A DNA stretch of 64,000 nucleotides from Bin22 sp965207275 (GTDB lineage: Bacteria; Chloroflexota; Dehalococcoidia; Lucifugimonadales; UBA3495): NCBI GenBank assembly GCA_965207275.1, contig CBDBMH010000001.1, positions 186,001 to 250,000 of the forward strand, in the 5' to 3' direction. This document shows positions 58,716 to 64,000 of the stretch, piece by piece. The notes beneath the pieces are model-generated. The model did no database searches. It was given only the letters and a program-made list of their open reading frames with translations, and was not told the origin of the DNA. Position 1 is the first letter of the stretch. Each line of letters opens with the position of its first letter. Both the position numbers and the translations under genes were made by a program.

Positions 58716-59152
58716 GTTAACAGTCTATAGCAAGATGATCCTTGAGTCAAGACCATTTAGTTGCCATCCCAGGGCAATCGCATTATAAATCTTCCTCAGA
58801 TTGCCCCAGGACCGGCAGCAAAGAGTCAAGTCACCCTGAGCTTGCCGAAGGGTCTAAACTCTTGGCTCGGAGTCGTGGATTGGGTCCCAATGCGTGGCTG
58901 GCAGGTACCGATTCAGATGCTTCGACGAAGTTTATCCTGAGCTCGGTCCAAGGGCTCAGCATGACATTCTTTAAAACGCGATTGCCCTGGTTGCCATCCC
59001 AGGTCTATCGCATGTATGGCTTATCCAGCTGTCACTCCGGCTTTCGCCGGAGTCCAGATAGCCCGGAGGCAAGCTCGCAGGAAAGGCGACAAGGAAATTC
59101 GGCAGCTGGATACCGACTTTCGCCGGTATGACGAGTATGAGTCTGTACACTC

Positions 59153-59251
59153 ATGCGATTGCCCTGGCTGCCATCCCAGGGCCTTTTGATAATTCCCTCC
59201 CCCTCGATGTGGGAGGGTTAGGGTGGGGGGTGAAGTCCAGGGCAATCGCAT
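59153..59251. repeat. nested repeat: CCCTCCCC element inside an ATGCGATTGCCCTGG element
   Basis: The left arm ATGCGATTGCCCTGG (59153-59167) and the right arm CCAGGGCAATCGCAT (59237-59251) are reverse complements. Between them is CCCTCCCCCTCGATGTGGG etc. (59195-59234), nearly identical to 36312-36352. The sequence CCAGGGC occurs on both sides of the inserted piece (59176-59182 and 59237-59243), like a target-site duplication. Confidence 0.65.
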
Positions 59252-59399
59252 TTGGATCTTCATAGAGCCATTGACGTTCGCGATACAGCCACCAACTGGT
59301 TAAAGCGAGGGATGGATAGTCAAGAACTTACCCAAAAAAGCTGAAAACAGTGCATGAATCCATCAGGCTTCGGCGCCTGCCTGGGAAGAACGGGAGGGA

Positions 59400-59443
59400 T
59401 CGGGGAAAATAGACCGCCGGGGGTATCTAATCCCCGGCGGTCT
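59400..59443 (-). terminator. rho-independent terminator of DAHP synthase gene
   Basis: On the minus strand AGACCGCCGGGG and CCCCGGCGGTCT form a 12-bp perfect stem (59411-59443), followed by ATTTTCCCCG. It lies 26 bases beyond the gene stop. Confidence 0.8.
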
Positions 59444-59468
59444 CTATGGCTTGAGTGCGTAGATGTGG

Positions 59469-60539
59469 CTAGACGGGAGTGGCGACCAGGTCCCCCATGG
59501 CTTCGTAGGCCCAATGGAGCAGCTCCTCGGTCTCTCCCCAGCCAATACAGGCGTCAGTGATGGAGACGCCGTACTCCAACTGGGAAAGGTCTTCGCACAG
59601 GCGCTGGTTGCCCTCGTTCAGGTTGCTCTCCAGCATCGCGCCAATGATGTTACTGTCCCCGCTGATCCTCTGGGAAACTACATCCTTGAAAGCGCGGGCC
59701 TGCTGCCTGTGGTCTTTGTTGGAGTTGCCGTGACTGCAGTCCACCATGAGCTGGGACCGGACGCCGGCCTTCCCCAGCCGGTCCTTGGCCTCAGCAATAG
59801 CTTCGACGCCAAAATTGGGGCCCGCATTGCCGCCACGGAGCACCAGGTGCCCATCCGGGTTGCCGGTGGTGCGGATCAGGGCGGTCTGGCCATCGCCGTC
59901 CATGCCCAGAAAACCGTGCGGACTGCGGGCCGACAGCATGGCGTCGACGGCGATCTGAGCATTACCGTCGGTGCCGTTCTTGAACCCCACGGGCATGCTC
60001 AGGCCGCTGGCCATCTGCCGGTGGATCTGGCTCTCGGTGGTGCGGGCGCCAATGGTGCCCCAGGTTACCAGGCCAGCCAGATATTGAGGGACAACCGGGT
60101 CGAGGAACTCGGTGCCGGAGTACATCCCCATCTCGCCGATCTCGAGAAGGAGAGAGCGGGCGGTGCGGAGTCCGGTCTCAATGTCGAAGGTGTCATCGAG
60201 GTGGGGGTCATAAATAAGCCCCTTCCAGCCAACGGTGGTGCGCGGCTTTTCGAAGTAGACCCGCATCACGATGAGTAAGCGGTCGCTGAGTTCTTCGGAA
60301 AGTTCCTTGAGGCGGCCCGCGTAATCCAGGGCTGATTCCTTGCTGTGGATGGAGCAGGGACCCACCACCAGGAGCAGCCTGAAATCCTCACCATTGAGAA
60401 TTCTTCGTACCTGTTCCCGGCCCTCCAAGACAGTCTTTTCCGCGGCGGGACTGATGGGGAGGGAGTTGACGAGATTCCGCGGAGTGGTGAGGGCCTGCAT
60501 GGACTCTATGTGTACATCTCTGGTTGCCGACGGTTGCAC
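59469..60539 (-). CDS. aroG: DAHP synthase (3-deoxy-7-phosphoheptulonate synthase), AroG type
   Basis: A 356-residue class I enzyme that condenses phosphoenolpyruvate and erythrose-4-phosphate in the first step of aromatic amino-acid synthesis. Motifs are GPCSIHS near residue 60, the long conserved AGLVTWGTIGARTTESQIHRQMASGLSMPVGFKNGTDG, and LMVDCSHGNSNK. GTG at 60539 is chosen because GGGAGG lies 7-12 bases upstream; the frame continues to 60641 but no site is there. A transcription terminator and a peptide rich in aromatic codons lie upstream (60640-60776), so expression is probably set by attenuation. No other aro genes are in the window. Confidence 0.95.
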   Translation of the reverse strand: MQPSATRDVHIESMQALTTPRNLVNSLPISPAAEKTVLEGREQVRRILNGEDFRLLLVVGPCSIHSKESALDYAGRLKELSEELSDRLLIVMRVYFEKPRTTVGWKGLIYDPHLDDTFDIETGLRTARSLLLEIGEMGMYSGTEFLDPVVPQYLAGLVTWGTIGARTTESQIHRQMASGLSMPVGFKNGTDGNAQIAVDAMLSARSPHGFLGMDGDGQTALIRTTGNPDGHLVLRGGNAGPNFGVEAIAEAKDRLGKAGVRSQLMVDCSHGNSNKDHRQQARAFKDVVSQRISGDSNIIGAMLESNLNEGNQRLCEDLSQLEYGVSITDACIGWGETEELLHWAYEAMGDLVATPV

Positions 60540-60639
60540 GGTGTTCCTCCCGAATAAATCTGGTGATCCTGGTAACGGTATTTCATTTACCCCTACGCCC
60601 CATCGGCCAATCCAGGCTCGGCCTACGGCGCCACTACGC

Positions 60640-60669
60640 AAAAACCCCAGCCTATACCGGCTGGGGTTT
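60640..60669 (-). terminator. attenuator terminator ahead of aroG
   Basis: On the minus strand AAACCCCAGCC pairs with GGCTGGGGTTT around GGTATA, and the 3' arm runs into five T residues (60640-60644). It lies about 100 bases before the aroG start and about 24 bases after the stop of the leader peptide. Its 5' arm overlaps GCCGGT (60656-60661), which can pair with ACCGGC (60711-60716). Confidence 0.8.
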
Positions 60670-60692
60670 GGTGTCCTTCTGGCTGCCTTCGG

Positions 60693-60776
60693 CTAGCACA
60701 CCAATCCTTCGCCGGTTGGTTGGCAACCGGTAAAGAAATAGTAGCAATAACCGTAACCGCCCCAGGTATTTTTCAT
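60693..60776 (-). CDS. aroG leader peptide rich in aromatic residues
   Basis: A 27-codon ORF: MKNTWGGYGYCYYFFTG then CQPTGEGLVC. It has one Trp, four Tyr and two Phe in residues 5-15. It starts at an ATG 11-12 bases after the -10 box, so its mRNA would be almost leaderless, and no Shine-Dalgarno is present. A hairpin CCGGTTG/CAACCGG (60712-60730) spans codons 16-22, just after the aromatic stretch. A stalled ribosome on the Tyr/Phe codons would cover the first arm and free ACCGGC for antitermination. Function is inferred from architecture; expression has not been shown. Confidence 0.8.
   Translation of the reverse strand: MKNTWGGYGYCYYFFTGCQPTGEGLVC
60711..60730 (-). promoter_or_regulatory. 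pause/anti-antiterminator hairpin in aroG leader
   Basis: CCGGTTG (60724-60730) and CAACCGG (60712-60718) form a 7-bp stem. The 3' arm (ACCGGC, 60711-60716) can alternatively pair with GCCGGT (60656-60661) in the terminator's 5' arm, making the two mutually exclusive folds of an attenuator. Confidence 0.65.
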
Positions 60777-60786
60777 TTCGGGAACG

Positions 60787-60815
60787 ATACTACTCGCCCA
60801 CCGGTTTGATGTCAA
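60787..60815 (-). promoter_or_regulatory. aroG promoter
   Basis: TTGACA (60810-60815), 17 bases, TAGTAT (60787-60792) on the minus strand. The transcription start is expected near 60778-60780, only 2-4 bases before the leader-peptide ATG. Confidence 0.85.
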
Positions 60816-60833
60816 CAAGTTTTGAATGCGTTT

Positions 60834-60850
60834 TCAGGGCAATCGCATTT
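60834..60850. repeat. half copy of CCAGGGCAATCGCAT repeat
   Basis: TCAGGGCAATCGCATTT lies just upstream of the aroG promoter and matches the right arm of the element described at 59153-59251. Confidence 0.6.
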
Positions 60851-61031
60851 GCGGGAAAGTGTTGTAGGAGGTGTTGGAGTAGGAGGGTGATGAGAGGGGC
60901 GCAATGCATTAAACGTCGCGGGGGAGGGTTTGAAATCAGCCCCTGCGACAAACCGCCAACTATTCCAGGCAGCCCGAACCAGGGTTCGACAGGTCTGGCT
61001 GCCCATGAAACAGGTAGCGGACCCAATCTGT

Positions 61032-62573
61032 TCACGCCCTTCCTTCCCTGATCCAGTCAGCCAACCGTTCCGCTATCATCAGGGTCGTAATGTTCGTATT
61101 GGCCCGCACCACGTCGGGCATCACCGACGCGTCAATAACGTTCAAGCTGGACACACCGTACACCCGGCAGTACTGGTCTACCACCGCCATCGGGTCACTC
61201 GCCGGGCCCATCTTGCAGGTACCCGAGGAATCCTGCTGGGTGGACACATTTCTAAGCATCCAGGCGTCCAGCGCATCGTCCGACGCCAGGTCTTCGTCCG
61301 TAGGCGTAACCCGGTCGGTGATGATGCCCGAAAAGGCTGGGGACAGGGAGAGGCGGATGCACAGGCGTACGGCCTCCCGCATCCTGGCCCGGTCGCCGGG
61401 GTCGTCCAGGTAGTTGTAGCTAAGTTCCGGCTGCACGTAGGGGTCATTGGCGGTCAGGCGCAGTTGGCCGGCAGTTGTCGCGTTCTCCAGCGCCGGGGCC
61501 ATGCGCATCCCGGCGGCCGCATCCGGCGCGCCTCCCCTGGCGTCGGCGAACCAGCCGGGCAGCACCTGCATATCATTCCGGGTGGAGGAACCCTCGGAGG
61601 TGTAGCGCAGGGCCACCTGACTCCAGGGCGTATCCGGGTCGTCCAGGTATTCCTGCCTTACCTGGAATTGCAGCGCCACCAGCGGATGATCCCGCAGGTT
61701 TTGCCCCACGCCGGGCAGGTCGTGAACCACGTTAATGCCCTGGCCTTCCAGGTGCTCCCGGGGCCCCACCCCGGACAGCATCAACAGTTGGGGCGAAGCG
61801 ATGGCCCCACCGCTGAGGATAATCCGCTCCCCTTCAATCACAAAGCGGTCCTCCCCGCTGTCCACCTCCACTCCCACCGCCTGCTTCCCTTGGAACAGAA
61901 TGCGCCGCACCGTAACTCCCGCCCGGATGGTCAGGTTGAGGCGGTGGCGGGCCAGGTTCAGGTAGGTGATAGCGGCGCTCATCCGTACCCCGTCCACGTT
62001 GTTCATGGGCCTTGGCCCCACGCCGGTGGAGTCGGGATCGTTCATGTCGTCGCAGTGGGGCAGCCCGGCCTCAATGCAAGCGCGGTAAAAGGCCTCCTGG
62101 GTGGGCAGCCACTCCTCCCGCTTGTGCCGCCGCACTGGAATCGGCCCCTCACTCCCATGGAAGTCTCCGCCGAAATCCAAATCGTTTTCAATGCGGTTCA
62201 GGTAGGGCATAATCTCCTGGAAAGACCACTGGTCATTCCCCCATTCCACCCAGTTGTCAAAGTCTTCGGGCACCGCCCGCAGCCACACCTGGCCGTTGAC
62301 GGCGCTGCTGCCGCCTGTCACCCTGCCCCGGGGCAGGTGGAAGGTATTGTCATGCTCCGGCCTGGCCTTGGCCCGGTAACCCCACATATGCGGGCCCGCA
62401 ATGGCCTTGGCCGTGTTGTACCCATACTTGACATCGTCGGGTATCTGGTCAAAGTCAGGGTAATCCGGCCCCGCCTCCAGCAGCAGCACCGACCGGTCGG
62501 CGTCCTCCGACAGCCGCGTGGCCAGAACGCTCCCGGCCGAACCGGCCCCAATAATTATTACGTCGTACTTCAT
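61032..62573 (-). CDS. GMC-family FAD oxidoreductase
   Basis: A 513-residue glucose-methanol-choline oxidoreductase that oxidises an alcohol with FAD. The N-terminal dinucleotide fold is DVIIIGAGSAGSVLATRLSED, the GMC signature is LPRGRVTGGSSAVNGQVWLRA, and the C-terminal domain has QDSSGTCKMGPASDPMAVV and VMPDVVRANTNITTLMIAERLADWI. The usual catalytic His before xxGTCKMG is an Asp here (QDSSGT). No Shine-Dalgarno is obvious before the ATG at 62573. The gene is monocistronic; the substrate is not known. Confidence 0.92.
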   Translation of the reverse strand: MKYDVIIIGAGSAGSVLATRLSEDADRSVLLLEAGPDYPDFDQIPDDVKYGYNTAKAIAGPHMWGYRAKARPEHDNTFHLPRGRVTGGSSAVNGQVWLRAVPEDFDNWVEWGNDQWSFQEIMPYLNRIENDLDFGGDFHGSEGPIPVRRHKREEWLPTQEAFYRACIEAGLPHCDDMNDPDSTGVGPRPMNNVDGVRMSAAITYLNLARHRLNLTIRAGVTVRRILFQGKQAVGVEVDSGEDRFVIEGERIILSGGAIASPQLLMLSGVGPREHLEGQGINVVHDLPGVGQNLRDHPLVALQFQVRQEYLDDPDTPWSQVALRYTSEGSSTRNDMQVLPGWFADARGGAPDAAAGMRMAPALENATTAGQLRLTANDPYVQPELSYNYLDDPGDRARMREAVRLCIRLSLSPAFSGIITDRVTPTDEDLASDDALDAWMLRNVSTQQDSSGTCKMGPASDPMAVVDQYCRVYGVSSLNVIDASVMPDVVRANTNITTLMIAERLADWIREGRA

Positions 62574-62700
62574 AGTTATTCTCCAGCGCTAAACATGGGT
62601 CACAGGATACACAGCGTCAAGGGCTTTTTCTATATTCCGTTTGTCTGGGCGGCGTACCGATTCGGTTGGTTTGCCGGTTGAACCGCAGTCAAGGCCAAGC

Positions 62701-62728
62701 GTAGGGGCGGTTCGCGAACCGCCCCTAC
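62701..62728. repeat. GTAGGGGCGG palindromic repeat
   Basis: GTAGGGGCGGTTCG and CGAACCGCCCCTAC form a 28-base perfect palindrome. It is a longer version of the element at 48607-48630. Confidence 0.8.
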
Positions 62729-62926
62729 CGGTACTAAGGCCACCTAAAGGGGAACGCTACCCTTATCTTTGACCAGGACCAATGAATTGCAATCCTGGGG
62801 TAATCCTCTCGTTCCCACGAAGGATGGCAATCCAGACCTGTTCGGTCGACCATTATTCCTCATCCTGCGCGGCGAAACACGGTGTGCTGCAAGTGTCTGT
62901 TGCGCCTGGTTTTTTCGTCCTTTTCG

Positions 62927-62955
62927 TTGCCGTAAGGTATAGCCGATGATAGAAT
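62927..62955 (+). promoter_or_regulatory. promoter of the hicAB pair
   Basis: TTGCCG (62927-62932) and TAGAAT (62950-62955) are spaced by 17 bases, and the predicted start lies about 50 bases before the HicA GTG. Confidence 0.6.
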
Positions 62956-63010
62956 CTCCCCATAGTGGAATAGCTGACTCAGGATAACGAACCGGAGCGG
63001 AATCGGCTCA

Positions 63011-63265
63011 GTGAGGAGAAGACACCGGCGGACGCTGGAACGGATGAGGGCGACGCCCACTCCGGCCGACATCCGGTGGGCAGACATACAGTCACTTCTA
63101 AACGCGCTCGGCGTTGATGTGGTTGAGCGGGCCGGCTCGAGGGTACAGTTAGTTAAGGGAACAGAGTCTATCGTGATCCATAAACCGCATCCAAACCCCG
63201 AAACCAGACGCGATACCGTACGTGACATTGGCCATTTTATCGAACGCATTTTGGGAGAAGGCTGA
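63011..63265 (+). CDS. hicA: HicA-family mRNA interferase-like toxin
   Basis: An 84-residue basic protein of the HicA (YcfA-like) class. It begins RRRHRRTLERM, has the double-stranded RNA-binding-type fold segment DIQSLLNALGVDVVERAGSRVQLV, and the conserved IHKPHPN motif followed by DTVRDIGHFIERILGEG. In HicA toxins a catalytic His follows GS in the middle of the protein; here it is GSRVQ, with Arg in that place. GTG at 63011 is the start. It overlaps the next gene by 1 base (TGATG). Toxin activity has not been shown. Confidence 0.85.
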   Translation: MRRRHRRTLERMRATPTPADIRWADIQSLLNALGVDVVERAGSRVQLVKGTESIVIHKPHPNPETRRDTVRDIGHFIERILGEG

Positions 63266-63504
63266 TGCTGGAGTACAAGGGTTACATCGGCGAGGTGGTC
63301 TATGACGATGAAGCCGAGGTTCTCCACGCCCGCGTAATCAACAGTGGCGCCTATCCGATTGCCAATGCCGAGGCTACCGATGTGGAAGGCATTAAGAGGG
63401 AGTTCCGCATATCCATTGACGTGTATCTCCAGGGGTGCGCTGAACTGGGGATCGAACCCATTAAGCCGGCCACTGATCCCATGGCGGCTGAAGCCAGCAG
63501 CTGA
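63265..63504 (+). CDS. hicB: HicB-family antitoxin
   Basis: A 79-residue HicB-type antitoxin, partner of HicA. It begins EYKGYIGEVVYDDEAEVLHARVINSG, the usual partial RNase H-like fold that binds HicA, with DVEGIKREFRISIDVYLQGCAELG. The ATG overlaps the HicA stop, so synthesis is coupled. The DNA-binding domain seen in some HicB proteins is not present. Its role is neutralising the toxin and probably repressing the hicAB promoter. Confidence 0.85.
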   Translation: MLEYKGYIGEVVYDDEAEVLHARVINSGAYPIANAEATDVEGIKREFRISIDVYLQGCAELGIEPIKPATDPMAAEASS

Positions 63505-63571
63505 ACAGTTTGTCAGGTCAATACCACATTCCCGGGGCATTGGCTAACCCGGCGACCCAGCAAGGAGAAGT

Positions 63572-64000
63572 ATGAAAGCATCCTATTTGGGCGCCATGGG
63601 CTACGCCGACCGCCACCTCTTCCCCGAAACCTGGCCCATTCCCCCGGCTTGCCACGAACCTCGACTCTCCGTCCAGAGCTACCAGGACGGCATGGAAGAG
63701 TGCGAGTTTGCCGAGGAAATGGGCTTCGAATGGGTCAGCTTTTCTGAGCACCACTATTCCGGCCGCATCGCCACCGGCAACCCCGCCGTCATGGCCGCCG
63801 CCGTCGCCGAGCGATGCCGGAAGGTCAAACTGGCCATGCTGGGCCCCCTGCTGCCCCTGAATAACCCGGTTCGCATCGCCGAAGAAATGGGCATGCTGGA
63901 CAACATTTCCGACGGCCGCCTGGTAATGGGCTTCCTGCGCGGCACCCCCAACGAAGACCAGGTGTACGGCGTTAACCCATCCGAAGGTCGGGAGAGGCTC
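63572..64000 (+). CDS. LLM-class flavin-dependent oxidoreductase, N-terminal part
   Basis: The first 143 residues of a luciferase-like monooxygenase; the gene runs off the window. Visible are YQDGMEECEFAEEMGFEWVSFSEHHYSGRIATGNP, RKVKLAMLGPLLPLNNPVRIAEEMGMLD and DGRLVMGFLRGTPNEDQVYG. The ATG at 63572 has AAGGAG upstream. It is 67 bases after hicB but is unlikely to be part of the toxin unit. The cofactor (FMN or F420) cannot be told from this part. Confidence 0.9.
   Translation, partial: MKASYLGAMGYADRHLFPETWPIPPACHEPRLSVQSYQDGMEECEFAEEMGFEWVSFSEHHYSGRIATGNPAVMAAAVAERCRKVKLAMLGPLLPLNNPVRIAEEMGMLDNISDGRLVMGFLRGTPNEDQVYGVNPSEGRERL

Larger units (their letters stand above)
58757..59468. other. 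dense cluster of interspersed repeats
   Basis: About 710 bases that are almost entirely short repeats: copies of CCAGGGCAATCGCAT and its complement (58768-58783, 58978-59013, 59153-59167, 59237-59251), CCTGAGCTTGCCGAAGG-like elements (58832-58972), CTCCGGCTTTCGCCGGAG (59035-59052) and a nested CCCTCCCCCTCGAT element (59195-59234). The aroG terminator is at the right end. I see no gene. Confidence 0.7.
62574..63010. other. intergenic region with palindrome and hicAB promoter
   Basis: The 437-base gap holds the perfect palindrome GTAGGGGCGGTTCG plus its complement (62701-62728), TGGCAATCC and GCAATCCTGG fragments of other repeats, and a promoter near the right end. No gene is seen. Confidence 0.6.

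Overview
The window looks like a chromosomal segment of a GC-rich bacterium of the Chloroflexota, most likely a Dehalococcoidia or SAR202-like lineage. This is inferred from three things: substrate-binding lipoproteins with TPVPT and EV-P-type linkers, a core block yceD-rpmF-fabD-nusB-acpP, and many catabolic oxidoreductases of the amidohydrolase, Rieske, F420/FMN luciferase-like and VOC families. I saw no phage genes, transposases, CRISPR array or rRNA. One tRNA gene (Arg, TCT) is present.

Layout. 1-2254 (+): end of an acyl-CoA dehydrogenase, a methylmalonyl-CoA epimerase-like VOC protein and DNA polymerase III delta (holA). 2335-12699 (-): an orphan OppD ATPase, a PHP phosphoesterase, a repeat-rich gap, then ftsK, RNase J, family 4 uracil-DNA glycosylase, acpP, nusB, fabD, rpmF and yceD. 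The last five sit behind a recognisable promoter. 12950-16791: a B12-binding mutase subunit, tRNA-Arg, MmgE/PrpD, FAH hydrolase and a VOC protein. 16933-21976 (-): five consecutive paralogous ACMSD-type amidohydrolases. 22153-26303 (-) and 30075-33996 (+): two oligopeptide-type ABC cassettes (binding protein plus two permeases), both without ATPases, flanking a membrane protein, an HpcH aldolase, an aldo/keto reductase and a cupin. 34235-46178: an MFS pump and a catabolic island with CMD, SDR, Rieske alpha/beta, LLM oxidoreductase, ASST-like propeller, flavin monooxygenase, a lone molybdenum hydroxylase large subunit and a VOC protein. 46282-53305: typA/bipA, an SDR without the usual YxxxK, and a DUF3999-DUF2339 membrane pair. 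53424-58687 (-): a metal cluster with a Fur/Zur regulator, ZnuA/C/B and an MFS transporter with histidine-rich tails at both ends. 59469-60817 (-): DAHP synthase with an attenuator leader. 61032-64000: a GMC oxidoreductase, a HicAB pair and the start of an LLM oxidoreductase.

The best novelty candidate is the DAHP synthase leader at 60640-60815. It combines a TTGACA-17-TAGTAT promoter, an almost leaderless 27-codon peptide carrying one Trp, four Tyr and two Phe codons, a hairpin able to compete with an antiterminator, and a rho-independent terminator ahead of the gene. This is the architecture expected for ribosome-mediated attenuation by aromatic amino acids. Other points of interest are the five-gene amidohydrolase array, the His-tailed MFS protein in the zinc locus, a Shine-Dalgarno-preceded upstream ORF with a long hairpin in the leader of one ABC binding protein, and several families of short palindromic repeats in intergenic regions, one of them apparently inserted inside another.

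Protein assignments rest on motifs read by eye. No database or folding program was run.
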